A DNA stretch of 64,000 bases, taken from NCBI GenBank assembly GCA_027922465.2, contig BQMF02000003.1:1736001-1800000 (forward strand), in the 5' to 3' direction. This stretch comes from Turritopsis dohrnii. Lineage: Eukaryota; Cnidaria; Hydrozoa; Anthoathecata; Oceaniidae. The first letter of the stretch is position 1; every line of letters starts with the position of its first letter. Both the position numbers and the translations under genes were made by a program. The notes under the pieces are model-generated. The model did no database searches and was not told where the DNA came from. It saw only the letters and a program-made list of their open reading frames with translations. Positions 24,901 through 38,051 of the stretch are shown piece by piece.

Positions 24901-27900
24901 TGAGGTAAAGATGATGTTACAAGGATGGCGTACATTAACATCTTTAAGTTGTTGTCCTCCTTATAAACTTGATAACCTGTACTAAACAGTTTCGTTTGAA
25001 ACATAGATCTTTCTACGATCGTTCATCACCATTTTTAGAGATGAAGGGATGCTGCCATTAAATCCTTTCTGAAAATAAAAGCAATTGAAATAGACTGACC
25101 TTTTATACATGTGTAAATGTTCTGCTGGTTGGCATAACGACGGTATATCAGTAGCACACTTCTGATGAAACCGATAACCACATGTCGTGCATCTGAAAGT
25201 AAAGAGACATCCAATGGTCAGTTCGATAAATCTGCTCAACAAAAAATCTAAAATCTTGTATGCAATAAAAGACATTGGTAATTTTAGTGGCTGAGTCTTC
25301 CTTTTTGTAGCTTTTGATGTAGAATAAGTATATACTTAGTACAAACAGTAACAGTATGATGTGTTGAAAAACCTTACCTGAAGCCTTGAAAAAGAAGCTT
25401 TCTGCAAGCATCACAAAATGCTAATCGAAAAAATGTTTTCCTCATCTAAAAGTAACAATATCAAAACAGAATCACGTCCACTGGATTATTAGCTATCCCC
25501 ATTACATCAACGATATAACGCGAAAAAGAAAAGCAATCATTAAGAAACACATTTTATTCATATCTTACTTGCATGAATGGTTTCAATGGAATAAAACAAG
25601 GAGAAACTAGCAAGGAAAAAAACAACAGTTTATCCATACAAAATTGTGTGATAAGTTCTGAGTACAGTTGTCTTCCTCGTCGTCATAAGCTTCAACAATG
25701 ACCTGAAAAAAATTTACAAATTTTTACCAGGTCAGTGGGGTTTTTCTTATCGACTTCGAAATCATCCAAAAATAAATAATAGAGAATGCAGCACCTCAGC
25801 ACCATCCAGAGAAGCAACATCTGCATCCCAATCTATTCGTTCCCTGAAAATGAAAAAATAAAATTTAATTAAACCTGCATCAAGAAGTGAACACTAAACA
25901 CTAATGTTTTTAATAACAGATTTTCAAAGTTGCAGAGAAACACAAGTTCGTACATCTTTTATGTTTAAACATTTTCTTCCACGAAAGTCAGGTATTAATT
26001 CAGTGATTATTTTGAATAAACAAAAATGAAGTGGATTTTTTCTTTATTGCCATTTTCTATTTTTACATTTTACAATGATTACTCATTCTTTCAGGTGATG
26101 ACAGTAACAGAAGGTAAGGAAAAGTGAAGATGCTATGAAAGTTTTGTTGCTAGAAAAAGTAGACCACTACCTGTTTGCTTTGCGATAAACCACATACAAA
26201 TCAGAGTTTAAAGCTCTTAAAGTCATGGCTTTGAATAACGCTTCTCGAACTGTTTGTCCAGATTTATATTTTATCTATGAACACATAAGAATATTTTAGT
26301 CTTAAAAAACATGTGAAAGCAAAAGAATTGAACTAGACAAATTTCAAAAAGAACTACTACATGATTACTCACCATGGTCCTTTGGTTGTTAGGCAAATAT
26401 GCCCGAAAGTGAGCTTTCAATGGAGAGGAAGGAACGACAACATCAGCATATGATGAATTGGATGTAATTCCAGAATTGGTCGGGGATGGCGAAGAAGGAT
26501 CACTGTCATCTGAAGAATCACTCGGCAAGTTGCCATTTTGGTACGTGGCTGGTTTCTTATCAAGTAAATATTTTTCTTGATTGCGCAAAAGATCAAGTTT
26601 CACTTTCAAATCTTCCACCTCCTGTTGTTGGGAAGAAAGTTTGAAGAAAAAAGTTTCAATCATTGTCTTGGTATCACTTTCGACAACCACTCATCAGGTA
26701 TATTCTACTGTATGTTCCAGCTACTCATTTTAATTCCAACATCAATACAATCCTTTTTTTTTTTCTCTACTAATTGCATAGAACAATAAAATTCTGACTC
26801 ACGAAAGCAAATAAGAAAGAACTTTCTGTCGTTTCAAATGTTTCAAAGCTCTTTAGTTAAAATGGTAGAAACACTACAAACATTAACACCTAGTCTAACA
26901 GGCTGTTGCTTAGTAAATGAAAATCAAATCTTTGTGAACTATACTCTTCACATGCAAAATCTCAATATAAAAGATAAATGGTGTACTTTAGCACATGTTC
27001 TTTGTTAACATAACAATTTCTTATTTTGATGAAGAAAGAAAATAAGATAAGGAAGAATAGAAAATAAAAAGCTGAGTCAATAACTTGGGTATATATAATT
27101 CAAATGTTTTGAGCAAATGGAATTTATAGAAAGTGAGTAAGCAATTGATCTAAGCAGCAAACTGCAAAACTGTTTTTTTTTTTCAAAAATCAAAAAGGAA
27201 CCAAAAATAAAATATCTTTTAACCTTTAAGGATAATTTTCCTCCAAATGTTTTGATATAATTGGCTCAATCTTTATTTTGGAATTTACAGCAATTCTCTA
27301 AGGTTAGTAAATGAAATTTTATCAACAAAATAATGGAGAGTTAAACAATGCAAAGTCTTTTTCAGCACTTCAAGCAAATTGAACAAAATCTTGAGTAGTA
27401 ACAAGTAAAATCATAAGAAACAGACTCTAAAAAAACCCATAGATTCTTTTCAAATTCGTAAAACTTACAAGAAATTTATAATTCGAAGAATTACAAATGG
27501 TAAAACAATGTTCAAACTGAATTCACTAAAACCAACCAAACTATGTAATCAAAACTTATTTGCATGACTGAAATATCATCTATCTTTTATATATACAAGT
27601 GCCATGTGATGTGGAGACCATCTAAACAGCCAAGAAAAAAACTCGAAGTTACAAAAAAGCAGATGAAACCCAACACAAGAGCTGAAAAAAAAGATTTTGA
27701 TTGTACATCATAAAAGAATTTCATTATTCAAACAAAAGAATAAAAAGAATATAATAATATCAAATAAAAACAAAGCAAATTAATATTTCATTTGATTTTA
27801 CAATAGTTTTCCCTATTTTTCCTTTTTCTTTCTTACAGACAAGGGAGACGTCTAGAAAATGCTTGTCTTGATAGTTCTCCTTGCACAGATAAAACACATT

Positions 27901-30900
27901 ATATCTATTCATAGAATCTACAACACCCCTGACAAGAAGCCAATTTGCAGCACTTCATAGCAAGACAGAAGATGGTCACGTGGAAAAGAAATCCCCTAAA
28001 GAGTTCAGAATCTCAGTTCTAATAAATGGTTCAGATTTGACTTAGGGACGTCTTTTTAGTTACGGAGTCTTCATTATCAGGAATCTTCAGCCAGGGAAAT
28101 CAAAACAAGTTGCCAAGTTGGATTATTTTTTAGTAATGGTTTAGGTGCCATTTCAATTTATAGCAAAACTGTTGATATGTTTAAAAGTAATGTTATTGTG
28201 AAAATAGTTAAGACTTTAAGATTTTCATTTTTAGCACAATTGATAGAGAACAGATCATTTTGTTGCACCATGTCGTTGATTTTCCTGTAAAATCTAGGAC
28301 GCAATTTTTGACAGCAAATGGTTAGGATATAATGTCAAATGCTATATTTCCAGATCTTCATCTCATAATAAGAATAAATTAACTACAATCAAACATTGTA
28401 AGAAAATGAAAAAAAGTTTTCAGACGAAGAGGTTGATCACAAGAAGCATGAGAAACAAACATATTCTTGATCAGAAAATTACATCACTATAAGATAAAAA
28501 AGAGATTACAGCTACTTCTGGCTATATGAACTCTCTCTGATTTTTTAAGCCAAAACTTGCAACTTGCAACTTGCAATTCAGTATCATTTGATCGTTCTTT
28601 CTTTCTTTTTTGTGAACACAACTTGCCATTATTAGCTACAGCAGCCATTTTTTGAAGACTTAGCTTACTTATAGTACACATTTTTTTGTAAGCAACACTA
28701 GCAAATGCTCTCAAAAAGTTAAGCAACAGTACTACAAGGATCTTGGATAAATTAGCAACATGAAATTTTGAACTGATGCAACACTAGCATAACTACAGCA
28801 CATTTTTTAAAATTGTTACACTAGGATGCAGTAGTAGGTTGTATGCTCTATGTAATAATTTGAATGTCCTAGATTTTATACTTAGATACTTTAATTAAGC
28901 AACTAAAAAGTACAAAAAAGGTGGACAGACACATATTTCCAATTAATGCTTAGCAACAAATTAAGCAACATTACTACTAAAAAATGGTCATTTTTTAAAG
29001 CAACATTACTGTCTGACCTTGGTTGCTTGTAAAAAAATGTGTATTGTTGGTTTCAGGCAAATTACAGAAAACTGCAAAATATTTGTCCTAAGCCATAGTC
29101 CTTTCTTTTTCTCAATATGCTATAAAAACAAAACTTACTTTGTATTCATAACTCCTGAAGTGAAGTACAATCTGCTTACTCAACTCTCAACTCTAGCAGT
29201 GTCTTAATTTAGGGTTGAATCTAACAAAAGTAATTGGAGCAGATATTGGTCCCTGGATTTTTGAAGTCATTGTCTTGTTCATATGACAAATTTTTCACTG
29301 CAGTAACGGATTTAAAACTATCAAATTGTCTATAGCACCTCCTATATTACTATGGAATAATTATAATCTATTCTAATCACTGGTCAAAAACCTTTTGGTT
29401 CAAATAAAAATAGTACTTACATCCAAGAAAATGGATGGTGGATGTGAAAAGCCATGTGGTCTGTATATCTCCTTCATTTCTTTTAACTTTTCTTCATTCA
29501 ATTTTATGACAGCTTGTAATGTTTCTACCTAAAATGATCGGAAAGAATGCTCAATAATCATTCTCAATAATCTCCTATGTTTTTTACATAGAAACAGTTC
29601 TTTATACATCCTGAACTCTAGACAGAACTTCAAAGTTTCATAATAGAACAAGGCGAGGCCATAAAACAACCTTACAACGACTCTCACAGGCTGTAGTAAC
29701 ATCTGGCCTTCATTTAGATGACAGGAAGTCTCAGTGACACTCTGCAATTGTAGATGCACACTTGTTTATGTAGTGAGAATTGGACTAAAAGACCTAATAA
29801 TGCATTATGCCCCTTCTGTCATGGCAGATGCCATTTTCAGATAACACCATATTGTGAATAATTTGTCAAAATATTACAAAAAATTTGAACCAGTATGCAG
29901 ATCTGATAACAAAAACAAATCAGTGCACATGAACAACAATACATATTTCTCTGCTAACTTATATTTTTTGGTTTCAATAACAACTGCAAACCAGTAATCT
30001 GCATAAAAATTCAGCTGGAGCTGCAGATAAACTTGTGAATGAACTATATAATATTTTAAGATGTATGAAATATATGAAAGAGAACAACTACATAAATCTT
30101 ACACAACAGATAAAAGTAACAAAAATTAATCTTTGGTTTTGTTTTTTGTTGTTGTTGTTTTGTCTCTGAAAGTTATTCTGTGTACTGGCCAGCAAAACAG
30201 TATTGCTATTAAAGTAAAAGATCTTCAGTTTGACTGAAGTCCTTTGCTTAACACAGAAGACAACTGTTGGTATTTCCTCATAGTTTGTACAAGGTAAACC
30301 TTAATTTAAACAGAGCTTAATAGTTTTTGAAGTCATTTCCTTCTTTCTATTTTCAGTATTCATATTAAAACTTTACACAATGAGTCGTCAATATGAAAAG
30401 AATCTATAGTGGAACAGTTTCTTAGGTATATAAAATGTGAAAGGAAACTCTTCATATAGTGCTTTCAAATTAAACAGTATACAATACTGACTTTCTTTGA
30501 TCAAACTACAGACTTAACCATCACTAGACTATTCCTGTTTATTTATTTTCTCATGAATTGCTATTGCATGCACTATATTATTCATTTATGTGTATTGTAC
30601 ATCTATTTCCTCAAAATTCCTTGAATTAAGTGTTCCCTCTTGTTCTTAGGATAAAAACTAATGAAGAAATTCTACAGTTCATTATGATAAAATAACGTAT
30701 GCAAGTTTTTTATTTTACAACCAAATAAGTTTCATATTTTAGATTATTAATTTTGTCAAACAATAAAAACAATAAAAGCATAGCACTTTAGGGGAACTTA
30801 ACTCAAAAAATCATAAGTTTTATCAAGGACTATTTTGAAACAGCCATCAAAATTATGAAATCATTTTTCCCTCTTGAACTTTTGCCATTTAAAAGTTTTT

Positions 30901-33900
30901 CCAAAATATGATATCCATGGCATCATGACATCACAAGTTTCAAGACATGAAACTGTGTGAATAACTCAGACAGTTTTAATGATATGTTGTATGTAGAGTG
31001 GTAAATAACTACAGTTGCAAAATTAGCAGAGAATTTATTGTCATTTTTACTCTGGCTTGGTTCCGGTTCTTTATTTATAATTTATTTGTCAATAAAAAAA
31101 GGAGAAACCTGGAACCAAGCTGGAGTAACAATGTCAATAACTGCAAGCATAGTCAGTGGGCAAAGTCATAAAAAAACACTGTGATGAAGGGTACTGTTAT
31201 TGAAAATAGTGTGTATATTTCCATAGAAATGTACTCTTTCACAGTATTTTTTCAACAAATTTGCCCACCTACAAATAGCTTTCATCAAATTATCACATCA
31301 AAACAAGGTGGTGTAACTTAATTGAATTTCAATGTGTATTGATGCATGCAAATAGAACTCAATGTCTAAAGCTGGAAGAAAGATTTCCTAATGCACCAAA
31401 ACACAAAAATCCACTGCAATGAAAATAGTTATTCTGGTGACATTTGCAACCCTTTTAATTCACGACGGCACGCGGCAAATGCCGTTGCCGCCGTAATTTG
31501 AGAAAAGCCCACTTCACGTCAGCAAAAAAATGCCGTCGCTGGAATTTTGATATTTTCAGAATTAACCACCCGTTAAACAAATAAAACAAAGGAAGAAAAC
31601 ATGGATGTTCCATCATAATTTTTGATAAAATGTCACGAGGATTATCGGAAAGCGAGCGGGAGTGCGCCGATTACTCTAAGTTCTAAATACGTATAGCAGG
31701 CCTCGAAATCCGACGCGAGTACGCGAGTATTGCTCGCGCTGGTACTCGCGTAACTGTAACTATCGCGAGTACTTTTTTACTCGCGAGTAATATGTAGCAA
31801 AGATATTTTTTCAACAGACTACTTTCTCTGGGAAGAAGTGTTATGAATGGAAAACAAATTCAGACGAAAAAGTTCTTAGACAAACTCTCCATCTGTGTAG
31901 TTTTATATAAATCTTCTATTAAATAGAATGATTAATAGGAGCTCTGTGTTGGAGAGCGAGTTCCACAATAATTGATTACGTTAACAAGAAAAAAAGATTG
32001 AACCTCTTCTGCGAATGTATCCTGACAAAATGTGACATAAGATTGTCGCCACTAGACACCTGAAAACATTAAAATCAATTGTAATTGTAATTCATTGTAA
32101 TAAAAAATGAATGTTCCATTTTCTTTCCTCTGGGATGTAGTAATTTTCGAAACAGATTCTCTATCAACATGAAAAAGAAAACAATTAATTTTTTACTTCC
32201 ATTAAAAATATATTTCCGGAGAGCCTTTGAGAATAATATTCAAGCACGCAAGAGAGTAGCGAAGACTTTATATGTATGCGAAGGTGTGCACAACAGAATT
32301 GTAAATGAATGAATGTCAAAGTTAAGATATTTCTTTCTTCTTTTTCGTAGTGTTGTAGACATGACGTAATTCTATTGCGTAACACTGAAAAAATGTGCCG
32401 CAAAGGAGTGTCTCTCCATCCTAAATATAAAAGAATTGTATATGCTGCAACGTTTGTACTCGCGTGAAAGAAGATTACGCGAGTATTTCCTTACACAGTG
32501 TACTCGCGATGAATTTACGACGGGAGTACAATTACACTCGCGCAAAATTCAACGGATTTCGAGGCCTGTATAGGAAAACGAGGGGAAATGCATATTTAAT
32601 AAAAACAATTTTGCCGACGTGAAAAACATATTTGCTGACGTGTCCAACAAAATCATCATATCATGACGGCATATCTAATTAAAAGGGCTGCATTTGTGAA
32701 GGCTATATAGAATAACAATACACATACCAACATATACCAACAAGAGACTTTTTCCTTTTTCCAGCAACTTATTTTGAAGTTTTTTGAAGTCCAATTAAGT
32801 TGGTACATGGTTCAAATTTACATCAAAATTGAACATTTAGTTTCACCAAACACATGGAATTGTCATAGAGAGTTTGAATTAAGTACCCCTCTCCTAAGTC
32901 AGGATAATTATATAGATAATAGGAAACTATAAGTTTCATTGTAAATATAGCCAACACCCTTAGCATAAATAAAATACAGGAAACTTAATTTTTCAACAAA
33001 GTTTAGGCTTGACATAAAAATTATATGAACTGACTGCATATAAATAACAAACAAACAAACAAACAAAATAAAACACCCAAAGCAAAACAAAAAAGACAAA
33101 AAACAACAACAAAGAAACTATGAAGACAAGGAAGAATTTAACCACATCCAAGAGAAGATCTATTAATGAATAAAAGTAAATAAAACTGTTTTTATTACCT
33201 TTGCTAAAGATTTTCAATAAAAAAAAACATCTAAAGTACGTTTAAGTAACAAGAAACATGTGACCTAAGTGACTTTAAAGGACTATGTCTTGCAAAATCT
33301 ATTTTACTTTTTTGAAAAATTATTTCGCCTTTTGAATGATCAAAGATTGAAGTTTGTCTTACAAAAAATTGAGCTGTTTTGCTCTTTTCCATAAAAAGCT
33401 CGTTTTTTTCATCTTCGTTTTTCTTCTTCCATTTTCATTATTCTCCCAAATTTTTTATATAATGAAAAAGTGCTTTTTAAGCTTGACGCAGTGCAAAAAG
33501 AATTTTTGAAATATCTCATAACCTTCAAATTTGCCAAGCATTTATAAAAACTGTGCAAGTTCATTTGAAACGGACTTTAGCAGTGGCCATTGTGATAATC
33601 TACCTTATTTTTTTTTATTTCAGCACACACCATGATTGATTTTATAGATATACTTTTTGCAATATACACAACGAATACTAATAATAGAAAAACATATAAT
33701 CCATAATTTAGTGTCCAAATAGAACATGGTGTGTTTACAAATCAGTGTAGAACAAATTGGCCTTGATGACTGAAAAATAATGCAGCAAGGAAAATGAGAT
33801 GTTTGACGTATATGTCTTAAGTTTCTGGGACACAAAAATAAATTACATGCAATTGCAAAACATAATTTGCTGCAAATGTTTTAATGTATATAATAAATTT

Positions 33901-34594
33901 CATAATTGCGAAACTGCAGAAACAAAATTTTAATGTTGCACAAGGATCATCTTTGGAAGAACGATCAAACAAGTTACTTTTGTTGCATGGATTTCTGGTC
34001 ATGGATATAGTTTTCATGTGACCACAAAAAGAATCATTTTGTTTTGAAATTGCATAATTTTTGTGTGCACACAAACAGCATTATTGACAATCATGGGATT
34101 TATCTATAGTGCATTATGTTTCATATATAAGTTTCATTACGACTAGGAAAGGGCAATTTGTCTACTAGGGAATACTTGCATAAAAAATGATTATATTCAC
34201 AAACACTGTATCGTAAACATTTTCATTTTCGTTAAAAATCATCATCTATGAACAGGGTAACACTTACTCATAAAAGGAAACTTATGAAATCTAAAACATG
34301 ATTGTCTCGGCAAGTAGATTTCCTTTTGTTTCCTGTATGCTTAGGTAGCTAATAAAAACAAAAGATCCAAACGATATCGTGGAGAAACGAGCGGAAAAAA
34401 CGCAAGTCGTACAACAAATTTTATGTTATATAGTTTCATACCTCATTAAACATTTGTGATTCTCTTATTTGGTCACTTTTAAAATGTCCCACATCATAAT
34501 CTGTTTTATCTAGGTCAGCAACTGTCAGAGACCTCTTATCGCGAGTTAGGTCCCTTCCTACGTCTACGAGATTGTTTTCAGACGTTGCCGCCAT
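21943..34594 (-). CDS. BRAF: B-Raf type serine/threonine kinase, 18 exons
   Basis: Minus-strand exons: 34442-34594, 29421-29528, 26373-26621, 26171-26274, 25795-25843, 25640-25702, 25378-25445, 25100-25192, 24722-24869, 24240-24300, 23738-23982, 23503-23617, 23139-23400, 22920-22966, 22641-22759, 22422-22553, 22217-22351, 21943-22134. All phases close to 780 residues (human BRAF 766). Order: N-terminal BRS region (to about 90), Ras-binding domain (about 157-240), C1 zinc finger from His240 with all Cys ligands, a 14-3-3 site RSISAPN (Ser326), acidic N-region RDSNDDWE (453-459), then kinase: GSGSYG loop (472-477), Lys491, HRD (582-584), DFG (602-604), TVK with Val608 matching human Val600. A C-terminal 14-3-3 site RSTSEP (Ser737) follows. 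The DD of the N-region marks it as B-Raf rather than Raf-1 type. It phosphorylates MEK downstream of Ras at the membrane. Confidence 0.93.
24682..24735 (-). repeat. Tandem duplication spanning a B-Raf splice donor
   Basis: A block of about 20 bp containing the last exon bases and the GT donor (top strand CATTTTACCTCCACAATACT) occurs twice, about 32 bp apart. The copy joined to the exon at 24722 keeps the frame. Use of the other donor would extend the exon by about 32 nt and introduce an in-frame TGA. Confidence 0.8.
26622..29420 (-). other. B-Raf intron 2
   Basis: AT-rich intron of about 2.8 kb. No gene, transposase frame or inverted repeat was recognised in it. Confidence 0.5.
31035..31140. 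mobile_element. 106-bp hairpin element in B-Raf intron 1
   Basis: The two halves are imperfect reverse complements over about 40 bp, from TTATTGTCATTTTTACTC on the left to the matching GAGTAACAATGTCAATAA on the right, with a short AT-rich loop. It looks like a miniature inverted-repeat element or foldback repeat. Confidence 0.65.
31155..31270. mobile_element. 116-bp miniature element, copy A
   Basis: Inverted ends (AGTGGGCAAA at left, TTTGCCCAC at right) flank a short core. A second copy of the same family lies at 40484-40598 in a WBP4 intron, and a partial copy lies near 31398-31428. Sharing between two unrelated introns marks it as a mobile repeat. Confidence 0.7.
31447..32690. mobile_element. 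TIR element split by a second transposon
   Basis: The outer element has inverted ends CAACCCTTTTAATT and AATTAAAAGGGCTG and a CATTTG duplication on both sides (31441-31446 and 32691-32696). Without the nested insertion it would be about 367 bp. Its interior contains paired words CGACGGCA and GACGTG near both ends. It lies in intron 1 of B-Raf. Confidence 0.7.
31697..32568. mobile_element. hAT-like non-autonomous element nested in B-Raf intron 1
   Basis: Ends are exact inverted repeats CAGGCCTCGAAATCCG, flanked by the 5-bp duplication TATAG (31692-31696 and 32569-32573). Subterminal regions carry many copies of ACTCGCG or its complement, as expected for transposase binding sites. The CAG...CTG ends fit hAT; a 5-bp duplication fits the hAT5 group rather than canonical 8-bp hAT. 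No transposase frame is present. Confidence 0.8.
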
Positions 34595-35123
34595 CTTAAC
34601 TGACCTTCTTCCCTGCTAGTCACGTGACCGTACCTTGATAAATCTAATCAAGGCAGTATGGGAAGCATTCAATTATTCCTGGCAATCTGGAATTAACAAA
34701 CTCCGTTGTAAAAATGGTAGATTGTGATATAAACAAGTTACATGTGAACCAACAAAGAATCTTTTACTAAATTGGTATATAGCTGGCAACGTATAACGAA
34801 AGTCTCGGTTCAACATGTGAGCATCCGTTTTTAGATTTTTCTCAATCAATCAAAATACCATTATGAGAAATTATTCCTGTTATTATTATCATATTTGTTG
34901 CCTTGTGCACTTACAACACGTACTAGAAATGAATCATGTACAAATATGTTATGATCTATTGGTATCAATGAGGGGCCTGTGTTAACAAAAAGATCTGAAA
35001 GTTATGGCAAATGTAACAAAAGTTACTAAAAGCATTGAAAAGTAGGCCAATTTTGTCAATTTGACTAAATGAATTGAAACAAGAAGATGACAACCTCATG
35101 AATATCAGAAAAAGACTAGCGCA
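34595..35123. other. Upstream of B-Raf start
   Basis: The first 100 bp or so should contain the B-Raf 5' UTR and promoter. I see no other gene. Confidence 0.4.
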
Positions 35124-35126
35124 TAA

Positions 35127-35688
35127 GGGGCCGGCGACAAATAACTTTCGTCACGCTTCACGGATTTTTTCCGCGAAGGGGGTAGGGGGGTCGAAGCTTT
35201 TCCGCTAATATTTTTTTAGTGTGATGAAAATCTTTTAATTCCAGAATACATGCACAAAAATCATCAATATATCATAAAGATATCTTTTAAATCCGTAAAA
35301 ACATCTGATCATATGCATTTTCTTATGAGAAATCAAAAAATCAAAGTCAAAAATCAGCATTATCAAAATATAAAGGGTGCGCGAATCGAAAAAGTCACTA
35401 TCGAAAGAATCTAAGCGCAAACAAAGACTAGTTGTAAACAAAAAAGCTAAACAGCAAAACCATCGTCGCCTTCGCTGTGGCTTGTTTTTAGGCCATTTCT
35501 TCAAAGCACAAGGCGAGTGATACCAAATGTGGCAGCCATCACAGCAGACCCATTCAACATCGCCATCGCGTGTTGGGAGGGGTTCTGTCAACAAAAAAAA
35601 AATCCGCTAAGAAGGGGGGAGGGGAGGGGGTAGGACCTTGACGGATTTTTTCCGCTAAGCGTGACAAAAGTTATTTGTCGCCGGCCCC
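35127..35688. mobile_element. TIR transposon carrying a PHD-finger-like fragment
   Basis: Inverted ends of about 31 bp begin GGGGCCGGCGACAAATAACT. The flanking trinucleotide TAA (35124-35126 and 35689-35691) would be a 3-bp target duplication, as in PIF/Harbinger elements. Just inside the ends lies a near-palindrome around CGGATTTTTTCCGC. The interior holds a minus-strand PHD-like fragment, described separately. Confidence 0.8.
35451..35594 (-). pseudogene. PHD-finger-like fragment inside a transposon
   Basis: The minus-strand frame contains EWVCCDGCHIWYHSPC followed by a basic stretch and WFCC. This matches the second half of a PHD zinc finger, the WxxCDxCxxWYHxxC pattern. The first Cys pair and the final Cys spacing are missing, so it is probably not a functional finger. 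A pyrimidine tract and AG directly precede the coding part, like a captured exon with its splice acceptor. It could be a host-gene capture or the last exon of the autonomous transposase. Confidence 0.55.
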
Positions 35689-36474
35689 TAAAGTAAAATG
35701 AGGAAATAACAAATCACAATTAACCTATGCAATCAAGGAAAATTGATATTAAGTCAAACAGAAGTTAGAAATAATCTTGACAATCAAGGAAAATAGACCC
35801 TTTAAATAAAAGAAAAATTTGAAATCAATCTATACAGTAAAGAAAACTAAGAAAATCAAATGAAAATGGAAAGTCAACCTAGCAAAAGAAGAGTTATGAA
35901 AAAATCAACATAAAATGAAAAATTCAAAGAAGGAAAAAAGTAACTAAAATAAAGCTTGTATGTAAATCAAATGATAAGTTGACCTGATTGAATTGGAAAT
36001 CTACCTAGAAAACCGAATTAGATTGCCAGGACTTGAAAATTTAATAAGGTCGATGTGTTCAAAATGAGAAATTATTAATAAAAGGAAAATAATACTTTAC
36101 GGGAAGAAAGTTTCATAGGGAGAAAGTTTCGTGTTTTTTGGTCATTTTCGCGAAAGTAAGTCCCGCGAAAAGGACTGACATGGATTTGCGAAAGTTTATC
36201 CCATCTGAAATGGCCTAGTAAGCCGGTTTGCGAAAGTTAAATTGAAGAAAGAAACCCTCAAATTTCATATGTTTTTTAAAGTGTTTTTCTTTCGACAACA
36301 CAAGACACCCTCTAATTTAGTGTGCATCCAATTGGAGAAATAATCTTCAAGGCACCTAATTTAGTGCACACTTCGTACTTTTCTGCCTAGACTTAAAAGA
36401 AAAATTAATTGAATTGTGTGAGATTTTATTTTTCTCTAATTTTTCTTTTCTTCACAAAGTTTGCAATATACCTT

Positions 36475-37310
36475 TTAAGGGAAGAAATTTTGGCAGATTA
36501 GCTCATCCGACGCAATTTGGTGGAATTTATTTTCTCGGATCTCGAAGAAAAAAAAATTTGTCGGGAATTTATTTTGGTGGTTAAGGAAAATTTTTATATT
36601 TAGCGGAAATTAATTTTGGCAGATGCCCCAAATAATCAATTTTTAATTAAGTGGTTCAATAGAATAAAGAGACAAAATATTTAAATGAGACAAGGAAAGT
36701 CCATCATATGGAGCAATTTTTTCAAAAAAAAAAAAAACATTACAGGTTTTTATTACAGTAATTTACAAATCAAGTTCATCATCTATAATAAAATCGAAAT
36801 CGTTTCGTTCAAAGTCAATGTTATCATCTTCCCACTCTGATTTTTCGTCGTTGCCATCGTCTGGCATGTTGACAAAATCATCTTAAACATCTGATCCCAT
36901 CAAGAAAAGAATTGGACTTAAAGACATCAGAACCTTTTTCTCACCGGTTCAGGACCTATGTGATAGCAGTATTTAGTACTGGTGTAGCTCTCCTGTATAA
37001 ATATTTGATAAATAATAATCAGAGAGAGCCAGCAAAAAAAGACAAGGGTAAGAAGAGACCAGCAATCGTTAGTACTGATTAATACAAAATGAAATAATGA
37101 TGCTTAATTACTTAATTACTTAAATACCTTTTAATTCCTTTTGAAAAAAATTGGCAGTTTACGAAAATAATCAAATTTGACGGGAATTAATTTTGGCGAA
37201 TCCCAAAAATAATTATTTTTGGCGGGAAGAAATATTGGTGGATTTTGGCGGTTTTTGAACCAATCCCCCAAATCTGCCAAAATTTCTTCCTGCAAAATTT
37301 CTTCCCTTAA
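36475..37310. mobile_element. TTAA-bounded element, GGGAAGAAATTTTGGC ends
   Basis: Bordered by TTAA on both sides (36475-36478, 37307-37310). Left end GGGAAGAAATTTTGGCAGAT, right end its complement, with a second tandem copy of the GGGAAGAAATTTTG word at the right. Further variants of the word occur inside (for example 36602-36622 and 37176-37245). A TTAA target fits piggyBac or Kolobok, but the A-GGG...CCC-T ends with TA duplication would also fit pogo. Confidence 0.65.
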
Positions 37311-38051
37311 GCTACGTGTCCACTTCGCAAATTATTTTCACAAAAAAAATAAATTCCTGCTCTGCTGGACACACATTTGCAAAAGTAATCACCTGTTATT
37401 CTCCAAAAAAGTCGTCTATTTTTTTGCGAAATGAATTGAAAATGGTTTCATTAAAAAAAATAAGTTCTTTGCCAAAAATTCAAACTTCAAAGGAATACCG
37501 AACAAACTATGACGTAAATGAAATTAAGTTTCAAAAGATCTTTTGTTGAAAATCATAATCACTTGAAAGTAAAGTCCGAAAGTGATTTAAAGTGTGTTGT
37601 AGTGTAGTATATATGTGTGTATGATCTAAACTGAAAGCATGGGTAGGAAGGCTATATAACTGAACAAGAAAAATTGGCCGAATGAGTTTGGAAATACCCT
37701 GACAAAACTTCCAAGAATTATAAGGATAGAACCATTGTCGAAATTGTGTGGAGAAATTTTGACAAAGAGCTTGGATATAAACACCATATTCAATCCCTTC
37801 TCTGTAAATTTGTTGAACTCAAACTTTGTGTTTTCTTTTTCTTTTCCTCATGAGTATCAAAGCGAGAGCACATCATATTTGTTCTCACTATCCATGGTCA
37901 AACTGTAAAAGAAAAGGTTTCAAAAAATAAGTCCATTTAAGTGGACACACTACAACAGGTGTTTGCAAAATATTTTTTGGTCACAGAAAAATTTGCGTTT
38001 CACCTATATATTTTGAGGAATTAATTCTGTCGCTTATAAATGGACACTTAA
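37307..38051. mobile_element. TTAA-bounded element, GTGTCCA ends
   Basis: Shares its left TTAA with the neighbouring element and ends at TTAA 38048-38051. Left GCTACGTGTCCACTTCGC pairs imperfectly with right GCTTATAAATGGACAC. AT-rich interior without a convincing protein. Confidence 0.5.

Noticed and set aside
24982..25082. Possible extra B-Raf exon reading [20 protein letters not shown]
   Set aside because: It has an acceptor-like AG, but its phase does not match the preceding exon and it ends in a stop. The next exon (24722-24869) joins directly in phase.
25569..25606. Candidate small B-Raf exon between 25640 and 25445
   Set aside because: Using it would remove the His ligand of the C1 domain. 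Extending the exon to 25640 and joining directly gives the conserved SHNFMRKTFF, so the small exon is not needed.
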